This document shows, piece after piece, positions 17,640-26,438 of a DNA stretch of 64,000 bases. The stretch comes from Paeniglutamicibacter psychrophenolicus (GTDB lineage Bacteria; Actinomycetota; Actinomycetes; Actinomycetales; Micrococcaceae). Each line of letters opens with the position of its first letter. Within the stretch, counting starts at the first letter, position 1. The translations under genes were made by a program, and so were the position numbers. Location of the stretch: assembly GCF_017876575.1 (NCBI RefSeq), contig NZ_JAGIOE010000001.1, positions 4,258,443 to 4,322,442 on the forward strand. Direction: 5' to 3'. The notes under the pieces were generated by a model. It saw only the letters and a list, made by a program, of their open reading frames with translations. It was not told the DNA's origin and did no database searches.

Positions 17640-19801
17640 TACCGGTAGGACGCTACGTAAGTTCCGCTGGACGCATCAAAGATTGCGTACTCGACACCCT
17701 TTACCGTTTCGACGACAAAATCGACCGCTTCGCCCTTGTTCCGGATCGTGGTTAATGCACCTTCAAGGGAGTTTGTCGGCAGCATCGATTTGAGCATTCC
17801 GTGGGTACTCGGGTCGACGTCCAACGTGAACGACAATTCACCTTCCAGCCAATTCGTGGGCTCGAGGCTCGAGGCATTCCGGGCATCGGTCCAGTCCAGG
17901 AGTTGCTTGGCCGACACCATTGGAATGGAATTCCGGATGGCGATCTCTATCAGTTCGGCATCAAAACCTGTACTGAAATCAAAGTGGGTGCCGAATGCTC
18001 CGTAGAATCCCTCGGAGCCGGTAGCCCTGTCCAAGAGGAGTTCCACCGCCTCGGGATGCCCCGCAAAGACCTCATCCACCAGATGTGTTTCTTGTTGGTA
18101 CACATTGATGAGAGCGCCGTTCGAGTCGCTGAAACGCATCGGCAGACCGGAGCCGGTCATGAAGCCTGCACGCTCACGGATCCAGGCACCGGGCCAGTAA
18201 TAGTAATTCATGTCCATTCGAATGCCCCAGCTTCGTTCAATGCTGGCTTGCGTTGACCACTCGCTCCAGGCGATGCAATGCAACCTGTTCCCTGTCTGGG
18301 GTGGAAGGTTACGGTACTTTCTCCGGAATTCGCCCATGGATTGCGAGAAGGCCAACGTCAGGGATTTGGCATCCCAGTCTTCACATCCGGTGGAGACATG
18401 GGCACCGATATCGAACCCGAGGTCGGTGTAGCTCTTGGCGGCATCGGGAGCGAGCCCCGATTCCGGATACAGCCACGACGTTGCCCGAAAGCACTCCCAC
18501 TGGTCCACGTAACAACCGTCCGGACTGAGTTCATTCAGGCGACTAAACATTGTGGCTGTTCCATTGTCCGTTCCATGGTCGTCCGCAGACATGACCAAGA
18601 CAGCCTTGGAGAAATTCGGGAAGTACCAGAATTTGGGCATCGGTCCATTGTCTTGGTTCATGTAGCCGATCAAGTTGGAAAGTAACCGCAGGTGTTCGTC
18701 GGCCTGGGGAATATGGGCCTTCGCTAGATCCAGGTAGTCTCGATCGCCGGCACCAAAAAACAGGTCGTTCGGGCGGATGGGCGCAATACCGTCACGTTCC
18801 ATGCCTGCCCACGCGGGATTCCCTTGCCGTGTAAGAACCGTGGACTTGGCGAGGTTGAATGCGTATGTTGCCACGTTTCCGTGCCCGTTTGTTCCCGGTT
18901 TCAACGTGACTGCCGGCGATCTCGGCGATCCAGACGCGGTGCTGCTCAGCGTAGCAATGGCCCGCGTTTCTTTCTCCAGCTCCAACCGGGACGACTCTCC
19001 GTGAAATTGAATGGAATCGGCGACGATGCCTTTACCCGGTGCTTTCGACGTGTCGACTTGAAGATATCCGTCGGAAATCTCCGTGCCGTGGTTTTTCACG
19101 CCCGCGAGCTCAGCGATAGGTCCCACCGGTTCCATGGCGATGAGGTTGCCGTTATTTTTCTTAACCCACTCGGAGATTGTTCCAGCTGCGACCGAGCCCA
19201 CGGAACCAGCGCTCAAGATCACCAGCTCGTGGGCTTCCAGGATCTGTGGTGTTAGCTTATCGATGGAGATGGTTTCGAAGTTGTTCAATCCTTCCACACG
19301 AAGTATCTCGGCATATTGCGAAGCAAATTCACTGGCTTCATCAATGACCAGCAGGATCGATCCGCCCGGGCCAAATTCGAGGGACGTTTTTTCGGGTACG
19401 GAAAAAGTCCATGTGTTCAAATTGCTTCGGCTGTTGTCGGTTGCGGCGTTGCCCTGCACCGAGGCCACATATTTTCCAGGGACCAATCTCTTCGCGGGCT
19501 CAAAAATAATGGATCTGCGATCGACGCCGAATTCGAGTTGGCCATTGACAGAGTTCCCCCGCTGGTCGCGTAGCAGCAGACCCAGCCGGCTGGAGTCTTC
19601 GTTGATTGGTCGATCCAACCATGCGACCACCGCGGCCTCACGCGAAACGGATTTTGCGCCGTCACGCGGAAAAAGAGAAACGATTTGAGCTTCCTTGGGC
19701 ACGTGCTTGTAGCCCATGGTGCTAGCAATAAATACCAGCAACCCCAAGAATGCGATTGTTAACAGCACTACTCGATTCGTGTTTCCACGCAAACGACTCA
19801 T
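17639..19801 (-). CDS. Membrane-anchored protein with deacetylase-like C-terminus
   Basis: This 720-residue protein has a single N-terminal hydrophobic helix (about 10-30), so it is anchored with the bulk outside the cell. Residues 38-135 look like an SbsA/Big_5-type Ig-like domain. Residues 145-240 form an alpha/beta region (SILLVIDEASEFASQYAEIL) resembling a glutamine-amidotransferase-like fold. From about 395 the segment VLVMSADDHGTD, with DIGAHVSTG (His468) and THFDFSTG (about 605-611), recalls the DD/H metal motifs of polysaccharide deacetylases. Function is inferred: modifying an envelope polysaccharide. I recognise no named family for the full architecture. The start is close to a TTGGGGAA box. 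Confidence 0.82.
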   Translation of the reverse strand: MSRLRGNTNRVVLLTIAFLGLLVFIASTMGYKHVPKEAQIVSLFPRDGAKSVSREAAVVAWLDRPINEDSSRLGLLLRDQRGNSVNGQLEFGVDRRSIIFEPAKRLVPGKYVASVQGNAATDNSRSNLNTWTFSVPEKTSLEFGPGGSILLVIDEASEFASQYAEILRVEGLNNFETISIDKLTPQILEAHELVILSAGSVGSVAAGTISEWVKKNNGNLIAMEPVGPIAELAGVKNHGTEISDGYLQVDTSKAPGKGIVADSIQFHGESSRLELEKETRAIATLSSTASGSPRSPAVTLKPGTNGHGNVATYAFNLAKSTVLTRQGNPAWAGMERDGIAPIRPNDLFFGAGDRDYLDLAKAHIPQADEHLRLLSNLIGYMNQDNGPMPKFWYFPNFSKAVLVMSADDHGTDNGTATMFSRLNELSPDGCYVDQWECFRATSWLYPESGLAPDAAKSYTDLGFDIGAHVSTGCEDWDAKSLTLAFSQSMGEFRRKYRNLPPQTGNRLHCIAWSEWSTQASIERSWGIRMDMNYYYWPGAWIRERAGFMTGSGLPMRFSDSNGALINVYQQETHLVDEVFAGHPEAVELLLDRATGSEGFYGAFGTHFDFSTGFDAELIEIAIRNSIPMVSAKQLLDWTDARNASSLEPTNWLEGELSFTLDVDPSTHGMLKSMLPTNSLEGALTTIRNKGEAVDFVVETVKGVEYAIFDASSGTYVASYR

Positions 19802-19809
19802 GACGTAAT

Positions 19810-19902
19810 TTCCCCAAATTCACGACGAGCCCCGTCCCCCCATTGGTCCGAGTCTGATCGAGATTACCGACATGAATAACATTTATCAACACTGCGTGTT
19901 GA
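19810..19902 (-). promoter_or_regulatory. Promoter, dyad operator and TTGGGGAA box of deacetylase-like gene
   Basis: On the minus strand there is a near-consensus promoter: TTGATA (19884-19889), 17 bases, TAATCT (19861-19866). A perfect 17-base dyad, TCAACAC-n3-GTGTTGA (19886-19902), overlaps the -35 box, as a repressor or activator site would. The transcribed leader carries TTGGGGAA at 19810-19817, nine bases before the start codon. There it could act as ribosome site, operator or both. Confidence 0.65.
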
Positions 19903-20052
19903 CTCATGAAAAGTGCTCGTGAAATGGTGCCGGTCTTTTGCGAGCAACTTGACGGCAGTGCGCGTTTCGAGGGAACAGTCGGATCGGAGGCAGCGGCCCG
20001 GCTTCGAACTGGTGTCCGTCCGGGCCCGATGCCTCCGCCGGCCGTCCGGGGA

Positions 20053-21861
20053 CTACTCCCCGAGCGTCTCCGCGGCCTCAAGCCAGGCCATCTCCAGCTC
20101 GTCCTTCTCGCTCTGGGCGCCCTGCAGGGTGGCGTTGAGCGTGGCGACCTGGTCGAACTTCATCGCCTCGGATGCCACTGCCATCTCGGTGTGGAGCTTC
20201 TTGATCAGGGTTTCGAGCTTGCCCATCTGGCGCTCGACGCGGTTCAGTTCCTTGCGTGCCTCGCGCTTTTCGGCCTCGGTCGGTCCGGCTGCCTCCGGGG
20301 TTGCGGCGGGACCGGTTTTGTCCGTGGGGGCCCCGGTGTTGCCGGTGCCGTGCACCCCGGCGCGCAGTTCCAGGTACTGGTCCACGCCGCCGGGCAGCCC
20401 GCGCAGCTTGCCGTCGCCCAGCAGTGCCAGCTGGTGGTCGGTGACGCGCTCGAGCAGGTAGCGGTCGTGGCTGACCACCACGAGGGTTCCGGGCCAGCCG
20501 TCGAGCATGTCCTCGATGGCGGCCAGGGTGTCGGTGTCCAGGTCGTTGGTGGGCTCATCGAGCATCAGCACGTTGGGCTCGCCGATGAGCAGGCGCAGCA
20601 GCTGCAGCCGGCGGCGCTCGCCGCCCGAGAGCTCCTTGACCGTGGTCCACTGCTTGTCGGTGCCGAATCCCAGCTGTTCGGCGAGCTGCCCGGCCGAGAC
20701 CTCCTTGCCGCCGACCTCGAAGGACATCCGTTCGGCCTTGATGACCTCGATCAGGCGCATGTCCTTGATCTCGTCGAGCTCCTTGACCTCCTGGGTGAGG
20801 ATCGCGGTCTTCACGGTCTTGCCGCGCTTGATCACCCCGGAGGTGGGTTCGATCTGCCCGTTGAGCAATTGCAGCAGCGTGGATTTTCCGGCGCCGTTGA
20901 CGCCCACGATGCCCAGGCGTTCGCCCGGGGCCAGGCGCAGGGTGATGTTGTTGAACAGCGGCTTGCCGGTTCCGAAGTCCAGCGAGACGTTTTCCAGGTC
21001 AAGGACGTCCTTGCCCAGGCGCGCGGTGGCCATCTTGTTCAGTTCCACGGTGTCGCGGGCGGCCGGCACGTCGGCGATGAGCGTGTTGGCGGCCTCGATG
21101 CGGAACTTGGGCTTGGCGGTGCGGGCCGGGGCGCCGCGGCGCAGCCAGGCCAGTTCCTTCTTGACCAGTTGCTGGCGCTTGTTCTCCACCACGGCGGCGG
21201 TCTTGTCGCGCTCGGCCCGGGCCAGCACGTAGGCGGCGTAGCCGCCGTCGAACGGATCCACGGTGCCGTCGTGCACTTCCCAGGTCCGCGTGCAGATCTC
21301 GTCCAGGAACCAGCGGTCGTGGGTGACCACGAGCAGGCCGTTGGAGTTGGCGCGCCAGCGGTTCTTCAGGTGCTTGGCCAGCCAGGCCACGCCCTCGACG
21401 TCCAGGTGGTTGGTGGGCTCGTCGAGCATGATGACCTCGTGGTCGCCGATGAGCAGCTTGGCCAGGGCGACGCGGCGCTTCTGGCCGCCGGAGAGCGAGT
21501 TGACCTCTGCGTGCCAGTCGACCTCGCCGACCAGCCCGCCCATGACCTCGCGCACCAGCGGGTTCGAGGCCCACTCGTGGTCCGCTGCCTCCCCCACGAT
21601 GGCCTCTCCGACGCTCAGCGCCCCGTCGAGCACGTCGGTCTGGTCCAGGTAGGCCACCCGCACGTCGCCGCGCTTGGTCACCCGGCCTTCGTCGGGGCCC
21701 ATGCGGCCGGCCAACAGGCGCATCAGCGTGGACTTGCCATCTCCGTTGCGTCCGACCATGCCGATGCGGTCCCCGTCCTCGAGTCCCAGCGAGAGCGAGT
21801 CAAGGACGGTACGGGTGCCGAAGGACATCGAGACGTTTTCGGCGCCGAGCAGGTGGGCCAC
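20053..21861 (-). CDS. ABC-F family ATPase (Uup-like translation factor)
   Basis: This is a 602-residue soluble protein with two fused ABC domains and no membrane segments. The first domain has GRNGDGKST (Walker A, about 37-45), LSGGQKRRVALAKLL and VIMLDEPTNHLD. The second has GVNGAGKST, LSGGERRRLQLLRLL and VLMLDEPTNDLD. A charged interdomain linker and a C-terminal coiled coil with many Lys/Glu residues match the Uup branch. ABC-F proteins act on the ribosome or on RNA/DNA structures. Antibiotic resistance is not indicated. The GTG start at 21861 has AAGGAG at a good distance. It lies 18 bases after ispE on the same strand. Confidence 0.95.
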   Translation of the reverse strand: MAHLLGAENVSMSFGTRTVLDSLSLGLEDGDRIGMVGRNGDGKSTLMRLLAGRMGPDEGRVTKRGDVRVAYLDQTDVLDGALSVGEAIVGEAADHEWASNPLVREVMGGLVGEVDWHAEVNSLSGGQKRRVALAKLLIGDHEVIMLDEPTNHLDVEGVAWLAKHLKNRWRANSNGLLVVTHDRWFLDEICTRTWEVHDGTVDPFDGGYAAYVLARAERDKTAAVVENKRQQLVKKELAWLRRGAPARTAKPKFRIEAANTLIADVPAARDTVELNKMATARLGKDVLDLENVSLDFGTGKPLFNNITLRLAPGERLGIVGVNGAGKSTLLQLLNGQIEPTSGVIKRGKTVKTAILTQEVKELDEIKDMRLIEVIKAERMSFEVGGKEVSAGQLAEQLGFGTDKQWTTVKELSGGERRRLQLLRLLIGEPNVLMLDEPTNDLDTDTLAAIEDMLDGWPGTLVVVSHDRYLLERVTDHQLALLGDGKLRGLPGGVDQYLELRAGVHGTGNTGAPTDKTGPAATPEAAGPTEAEKREARKELNRVERQMGKLETLIKKLHTEMAVASEAMKFDQVATLNATLQGAQSEKDELEMAWLEAAETLGE

Positions 21862-21879
21862 GGTGTGGTGCTCCTTTTG

Positions 21880-22821
21880 TTAAGGGGTTTCGATGACGGA
21901 GGGCAGGATGCTGGCGCCGGGGACCGGGCCGTGGACGGACAGCGTTGCCACGCCCGCCTCATCCGAAAGCTGGGTGATGATTTGGGCTGCGTGCTCCGGG
22001 TTGCGGGCCAGCAGTGCCAGGGTGGGGCCGGAGCCGGAAACCAGTGCGTGCAGCGCGCCGGCGGCCTCGCCCAGGTCGCGCACCACGCCAAGCTCGGGGG
22101 CCAGGGCCAGGGCGGCGCGGGTCATGTCGTTGGCCAGCAGCGGCGCCAGGGCGTCCAGGTCCCCGTCAAGCAGCGCCCCGACCATGGCCGGGTCGACCTC
22201 GCTCGGGGTGGTGACCTCCTCGTTGGCGCGCAGCCGGTCGAGCATGCCGTAGACCCTGGGGGTGGACAGCCCGTAGGAGGCAGGGACCAGCACCCAGTCG
22301 GTGCGGGTGCGCAGCAGCAGCGGGGCCAGCTCGTCGCCGACGCCCAGGCCGACGGCGGCGCCCCCATGCATCGCGAAGGGCACATCCGCGCCCAGGCGTG
22401 CGCCCAGGCGGGAAAGTTCCTCGCGGTTCAGCCCGGTGCCCCAGAGCGCATTGCAGGCCACCAGCGTGGCCGCGGCGTCGGCCGAGCCCCCGCCCATGCC
22501 CCCGGCGATCGGCACGCGCTTGGTGATGCACAAATCCACCCCGGCGTAGTGCCCGGTGTGTTCGCGCAGCATCATTGCGGCCTTGACCACCAGGTTGTCG
22601 GGGCCCAGCGGGAAGGATTCGGGGTCCGCGACCGCGGTGGAATCGGGGTGCAGCGAGACCTGGATTTCCTCGTCGGTGCGTGCGGTGGCCGAGACATCCT
22701 CGTAGAGCGAGACGGCCAGGTACAGGCTGGCCACCGAATGGTAGCCGTCTTCGCGGGGCGGGCCGACCCTGAAATAGCAGTTGATCTTTCCCGGGGCACG
22801 GGCAACGACTGTCTGGGTCAT
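21880..22821 (-). CDS. ispE: 4-diphosphocytidyl-2-C-methyl-D-erythritol kinase
   Basis: This 313-residue GHMP kinase is the fourth step of the MEP isoprenoid pathway. The N-terminus [16 protein letters not shown] has the conserved lysine/asparagine substrate site. The ATP-binding glycine loop is [17 protein letters not shown], and the [12 protein letters not shown] motif is near the C-terminus. The start overlaps the ksgA stop (ATGA), the usual actinobacterial ksgA-ispE coupling, so longer upstream frames are not used. The product supplies precursors for the undecaprenyl carriers used by the glycan genes nearby. Confidence 0.96.
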   Translation of the reverse strand: MTQTVVARAPGKINCYFRVGPPREDGYHSVASLYLAVSLYEDVSATARTDEEIQVSLHPDSTAVADPESFPLGPDNLVVKAAMMLREHTGHYAGVDLCITKRVPIAGGMGGGSADAAATLVACNALWGTGLNREELSRLGARLGADVPFAMHGGAAVGLGVGDELAPLLLRTRTDWVLVPASYGLSTPRVYGMLDRLRANEEVTTPSEVDPAMVGALLDGDLDALAPLLANDMTRAALALAPELGVVRDLGEAAGALHALVSGSGPTLALLARNPEHAAQIITQLSDEAGVATLSVHGPVPGASILPSVIETP

Positions 22822-23699
22822 GGGGTGCCGGGTACGGATGCGACCTTGGCCTCGGCAATCGCGGCGAATTCGGCGATGCCGAGCTTTTCGCCGCGGGCCT
22901 GCGGGTCGACGCCCGCGGCCAGCAGCGCGGCCTCGGCCAGGGCCGGGGAGCCGGCCCAACCGGCCAGCGCGGCGCGCAGCGTCTTGCGGCGCTGGGCGAA
23001 GGCCGCATCGATGACGGCGAAGACCTCTTGGCGGGTGGCGGTGGTCTGTGGCGGGTTGCCGCGTTCGAAGCCGACCAGCCCGGAGTTGATCTTGGGGGCG
23101 GGCCAGAACACGTTCATGCCAATGACGCCGGCCTTGCGCATGGTGCCGTACCAGGCGCCCTTGACCGAGGGCACGCCGTAGGTCTTGTTGCCCGGGCCCG
23201 CGGCCATGCGGTCGGCGACCTCGTCCTGGACCATGACCAGTCCGTGTCGCAGCGAGGGGAAGTGCTCGAGCAGGTGCAGCACCACGGGCACCGCGACGTT
23301 GTAGGGCAGGTTGGCCACCAGCGCTGTGGGTGCGTGGGGCAGCTCTGTGACCTTCATGGCATCGGAGAGGATCACCGTGAGGTTCTCCGCCTTCTCCGGA
23401 CGCATCTCGGTCACGGTCTGCGGCAGCCGGGCGGCAAGCTTCGGGTCGATTTCCACCGCGACGACGCGGGCCGCGGCATCCAGCAGGCCCAGGGTCAGCG
23501 AGCCGAGGCCCGGCCCGACCTCGAGCACCGTCTCGGTGGGGTCCAGCTTGGCGGTGGCCACGATGCGCCGGATGGTGTTTCCGTCGATGACGAAGTTCTG
23601 CCCCAGCGTCTTGGTGGGGCGCACGTCGAGTTCGCCGGCGAGGCGGCGGATCTCGGTGGCGCCGAGCAGTGGTGGCGGGGTCGATTCTACGGAAGTCAC
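22818..23699 (-). CDS. rsmA: 16S rRNA (adenine1518/1519-N6) dimethyltransferase
   Basis: This 293-residue SAM-dependent methyltransferase (KsgA) dimethylates two adjacent adenines near the 3' end of 16S r[13 protein letters not shown], the SAM loop [16 protein letters not shown] and the catalytic [11 protein letters not shown] (NLPY motif) are all visible. The GTG start at 23699 has TAAGAT (23706-23711) six bases before it, so a leaderless transcript independent of rpfB is likely. The gene order rpfB-ksgA-ispE is conserved in actinobacteria. Confidence 0.96.
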   Translation of the reverse strand: MTSVESTPPPLLGATEIRRLAGELDVRPTKTLGQNFVIDGNTIRRIVATAKLDPTETVLEVGPGLGSLTLGLLDAAARVVAVEIDPKLAARLPQTVTEMRPEKAENLTVILSDAMKVTELPHAPTALVANLPYNVAVPVVLHLLEHFPSLRHGLVMVQDEVADRMAAGPGNKTYGVPSVKGAWYGTMRKAGVIGMNVFWPAPKINSGLVGFERGNPPQTTATRQEVFAVIDAAFAQRRKTLRAALAGWAGSPALAEAALLAAGVDPQARGEKLGIAEFAAIAEAKVASVPGTP

Positions 23700-23705
23700 T
23701 GTTCA

Positions 23706-23711
23706 ATCTTA
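23706..23711 (-). promoter_or_regulatory. -10 box for a leaderless ksgA transcript
   Basis: TAAGAT on the minus strand lies six bases before the GTG start of ksgA. That geometry puts the first transcribed base at or next to the start codon. No Shine-Dalgarno sequence is present. Confidence 0.6.
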
Positions 23712-23780
23712 GTTCAGGGCCCGGCGCCCGCGGACCGGGGCGTTTGCCCGGGCGGGCCAGGGGTCGATTGGGGGAAATGG

Positions 23781-23817
23781 CCAATGGGCCCCGCCAGGTG
23801 TTGGCGGAACCCATTGG
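23781..23817 (-). terminator. Hairpin downstream of rpfB
   Basis: CCAATGGG/CCCATTGG (8 bp), a 2x2 internal loop, then CCGCCA/TGGCGG with a 5-base loop. It lies 60 bases past the rpfB stop and before the ksgA promoter. The T-tract is poor, so termination may be partial. Confidence 0.5.
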
Positions 23818-23876
23818 TCAAGGTGTTCTTGTGTGCATCGGCGCAACCGGTGCCCCGGACCCGAGGGCCCCGGGTG

Positions 23877-25001
23877 TTAGCGCAGGCCCAGCTTGCTGGA
23901 GCAGGCCGGCCAGTGGCCCCAGCCGCCGCTGCGGCGCAGCACCTCGGCGGTGGCGACCTGCTCGGCGGGGGTGGCCTGGTGAGGCAGGGCGGCGTACTTG
24001 CCGCCACCGGCCCCGCGCCAGCTGCTGGCGGAGAACTGCAGTCCGCCGTAGTAGCCGTTGCCGGAGTTGATGGACCAGTTGCCGCCGGACTCGCACTTGG
24101 CCAGTGCTGACCAGGTGGCCGAAACGCTGCCGGGGGTGCTGGTGGACTTGGGCTTCGGCTTGGGCTTGGTGCCCACGGAAACTTCTGCGTCAACGGCCTT
24201 GGTGGTGAGCTTGTCGGCCTCGAGCTTGCGGTCGGTTTCCTTGCCGTCGCGCAGCGTCACGGTGTAGGTGAGGGTGCGTTCGCCGTCCTTGCCCTTGACC
24301 AGGGTCTTCTTGGAGCCAACCAGTGCGTCGGAGTCCTTGGTGGTGTCGGTGCCGTGGGCAACGACCTTGGTCTTGGTGACGGTCTTGGTCTCGACGCGCA
24401 CGATCTTGAGCTTCATCTCGTCGGTGACGGCGTCGGTGGCCTTGGCGTTGAGTTCGTCGTCCTTGCCCAGCTTGAGCTTGGCTTCGTCGAGCACCGCCTC
24501 AACGGTCTCTGCGGTGGTGTTCAGCTTCTTGGTCTTGCCGTCGACCTTGATCGAGACGTCCTTGGGAGTGGAGATGTCGATCGCGGTGGACAAGGAGGCC
24601 AGGGCGAGTGCCGGGCCCTGGTCGATCTGTGCCTTTTCGGAAACGTTGAGCTGGTCCACGACATCGGCGACGGTCAGTCCGGTGGTGTGCACGACGCGGT
24701 CCACGCCGTCGATGCTCACGTTCACGGCCTTGTTGCGCTTGATCTCGATCAGGGCGCCGTCGGCGACCGGTGCATCCAGTGCCGGGGTGACCACGTCGCG
24801 GTCCCCCACGGGGATTGCGGAGTCCTTCAAGACATCGCCAACGGTGGCGGCGCGCGTGGAGACGGACTGGCTTTGGCCGTCGATGGCCACGGCAATGGTC
24901 TTGCCGGCACCGACGAACATGACCAGGCCGAGGATCAACGCGGTCAAAACGGCTGCTTGCGCGCCGACTTTCACCCAGCGATTCTTAAGGGCATTCTGCA
25001 C
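23877..25001 (-). CDS. rpfB: Resuscitation-promoting factor B
   Basis: This 374-residue secreted or anchored muralytic enzyme has a hydrophobic N-terminal segment (about 12-33), then three DUF348 repeats (each with a TVGDVL/TVADVV/TVEAVL motif). A Lys/Thr-rich G5 domain (about 195-275) and a Pro/Lys linker follow. The C-terminal Rpf transglycosylase-like domain contains ALAKCESGGNW with the catalytic glutamate and GYYGGLQFSASSW. By family it cleaves peptidoglycan and promotes exit from dormancy. Domain order equals that of mycobacterial RpfB. The final cysteine pair (CESGG and ACSSK) is conserved. A long leader precedes it. Confidence 0.96.
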   Translation of the reverse strand: MQNALKNRWVKVGAQAAVLTALILGLVMFVGAGKTIAVAIDGQSQSVSTRAATVGDVLKDSAIPVGDRDVVTPALDAPVADGALIEIKRNKAVNVSIDGVDRVVHTTGLTVADVVDQLNVSEKAQIDQGPALALASLSTAIDISTPKDVSIKVDGKTKKLNTTAETVEAVLDEAKLKLGKDDELNAKATDAVTDEMKLKIVRVETKTVTKTKVVAHGTDTTKDSDALVGSKKTLVKGKDGERTLTYTVTLRDGKETDRKLEADKLTTKAVDAEVSVGTKPKPKPKSTSTPGSVSATWSALAKCESGGNWSINSGNGYYGGLQFSASSWRGAGGGKYAALPHQATPAEQVATAEVLRRSGGWGHWPACSSKLGLR

Positions 25002-25217
25002 AGGATTCCAAACTTCGGTCTATCCCGGGCACGGGGGCAGCAATGCCACACGGTGGGTGAACGGTTGCTCCCGGCAGAAACCGGGCGCAGCCCACCATGT
25101 GCTCATTGGTTGGTGCGAGCACAATCCAATTCTTTTTCATCTCATCGATGTTGCGGCGGGGCGCTTGCGAACTCGCCCCGTGCAGAATCAAATGCACCCG
25201 GGAACCTTCCCCGATCC
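25002..25217 (-). promoter_or_regulatory. Long structured 5' leader of rpfB
   Basis: No gene fits in this stretch. The RNA would fold CGGGGCG/CGCCCCG (25157-25163 with 25174-25180), then a GGTGGG/CCCACC stem (25052-25057 with 25091-25096) enclosing CCCGG/CCGGG with a 6-base loop, and a small GGCA/TGCC hairpin (25036-25047). A leader-controlled rpfB-ksgA-ispE unit is known in Mycobacterium tuberculosis. Equivalence here is inference. I could not match the c-di-AMP (ydaO) consensus. Confidence 0.45.
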
Positions 25218-25256
25218 CGGCTACTAAAGACCAACCGTAACCGAATCGTAATAACG
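25218..25256 (-). promoter_or_regulatory. Candidate rpfB promoter with tandem GTAAC repeats
   Basis: On the plus strand GTAAC (25237-25241) and GTAAT (25248-25252) are direct repeats 11 bases apart, one helical turn. They sit at the -35 position of a weak minus-strand promoter whose -10 is about TTTAGT. Tandem GTAAC-like sites are what MtrA-type response regulators bind in actinobacteria, and rpfB is a known MtrA target in mycobacteria. The assignment here is inference. Confidence 0.4.
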
Positions 25257-25258
25257 TC

Positions 25259-25277
25259 GCAAGCACTTCGTGCTTGC
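25259..25277 (-). terminator. Perfect hairpin between tatD and rpfB
   Basis: GCAAGCAC-ttc-GTGCTTGC is an 8-bp perfect stem with a three-base loop, 18 bases past the tatD stop. It has no clear T-tract, so it is a plausible but weak terminator of tatD. Confidence 0.5.
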
Positions 25278-25294
25278 CTTGTGCATAAAACCGG

Positions 25295-26254
25295 CTAGAA
25301 GTCCCCGTAGACGCGCCGGGTGTTTGCCGCCAGGGCGCGGCAATATTCCTCGAGGTCCGAACCCGTTGCTTCGGCCATGAAGCGCACGGTTTGCGGGATC
25401 AGGTAGCTGGCGTTCGGCCGGCCCCGGTAGGGGTGCGGGGTGAGGAACGGGGCATCGGTCTCCACCAGCACCAATTCCGGCCTGGCCACCAACAATGCCG
25501 CACGCAGGTCGTGCGAGTTCTTGAATGTCACGGTGCCGGAGAAGGAGAGGTACCAGCCGTTTTCGTTGCAGATCTCCGCAAGCTGCGCGTCGCCGGAAAA
25601 GCAGTGGAAGACCACGCGCTCGGGAAGCGATTCATCCCGCAGGACACGCACCACATCGAGATGTGCGTCACGATCATGGATTTGCAGGGCCTTGGAATGC
25701 TCGCGGGCAATGCGGATGTGCTCGCGGAAGGAGTGCTCCTGGGCCGGGCGGCCGGGCTCCTTGGTGCGGAAATAATCCAGCCCCGTCTCGCCGATGGCGC
25801 GCACCCGCCCGTGGGCGGCGAGTTCCTCGATGCGCGCAATGGCCGCATCAAGGTCCCCGGTGGCGCCCAGGCGCGCGGCGTCGTTGGGGTGGATCGCCAC
25901 GGCTGCCAGCACCCGGGAATCCTCGGAGGCCGCACGCACCGCGAACTCGGAGGATTCCACGTCGCAGCCGACCTGGATGACCCCGGGTACGCCGACGGCG
26001 TTGGCCGCGTCGAGGGCCTGGGCGACGCTGACGTGCACCGAGCCGTCACGGAAATCCAGGTGGGTGTGGTTGTCCGGGACGCCGAAGGGCAGCGGCGCCG
26101 GTGCCGGAGGGTAGGAGAGGTTGCGTTTCTTGCCGTGTTCGTCCTGGGCGCTGCGGTTCGGGGCATCCGGTTCGTGGCCGGCATCGGCCGGAAGGTAGGC
26201 GGCCGGCACGCCCAAGGTGGCGCCGATGTCCGTTTGCTGGTTTGAGGCAGGCAT
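25295..26254 (-). CDS. tatD: TatD family metal-dependent hydrolase
   Basis: This is a 319-residue TIM-barrel hydrolase. Metal-binding motifs are visible: DNHTHLDF (HxH), GETGLDYF (Glu), QIHDRDAH (His), FHCFSGD (His) and VETDAPFL (Asp). By family it is a DNase or deoxyribonuclease-like phosphoesterase. The start MPASNQQTD at 26254 is preceded by GGGGGAGAAGG. It has an unusually long Pro-rich N-terminal tail of about 60 residues before the barrel, with no recognised motif. In many actinobacteria metG lies next to tatD. Here the MoxR operon diverges instead. Confidence 0.93.
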   Translation of the reverse strand: MPASNQQTDIGATLGVPAAYLPADAGHEPDAPNRSAQDEHGKKRNLSYPPAPAPLPFGVPDNHTHLDFRDGSVHVSVAQALDAANAVGVPGVIQVGCDVESSEFAVRAASEDSRVLAAVAIHPNDAARLGATGDLDAAIARIEELAAHGRVRAIGETGLDYFRTKEPGRPAQEHSFREHIRIAREHSKALQIHDRDAHLDVVRVLRDESLPERVVFHCFSGDAQLAEICNENGWYLSFSGTVTFKNSHDLRAALLVARPELVLVETDAPFLTPHPYRGRPNASYLIPQTVRFMAEATGSDLEEYCRALAANTRRVYGDF

Positions 26255-26438
26255 TGGTGCCTTCTCCCCCTTCGTTTGGTGTCCCGGATTTACGGGCCAA
26301 TGGCCGTTGGCCCATCCAGCGTACGCGGCCCGGCACACCGGCGCGCCCCAGCGTGACGCAGCGCACGCCAATGACGGTATCGTTGGAAAGGAGATTACAT
26401 ACCTTCCACCGTACGGATGCGTTCCAGGAGGACCTTGC

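Noticed and set aside
20053-21861. ABC-F as antibiotic-resistance determinant
   Set aside because: Its linker and C-terminal coiled coil fit the housekeeping Uup-like branch, and it sits in a conserved core block.
19906-23181. 1091-codon open frame on the plus strand
   Set aside because: It is the antisense shadow of the ABC-F, ispE and ksgA genes, caused by high GC at third codon positions; its translation is low-complexity with no motif.
25002-25217. c-di-AMP (ydaO) riboswitch before rpfB
   Set aside because: Some actinobacterial rpf genes have one, but I could not align the conserved core; left as an unassigned structured leader.
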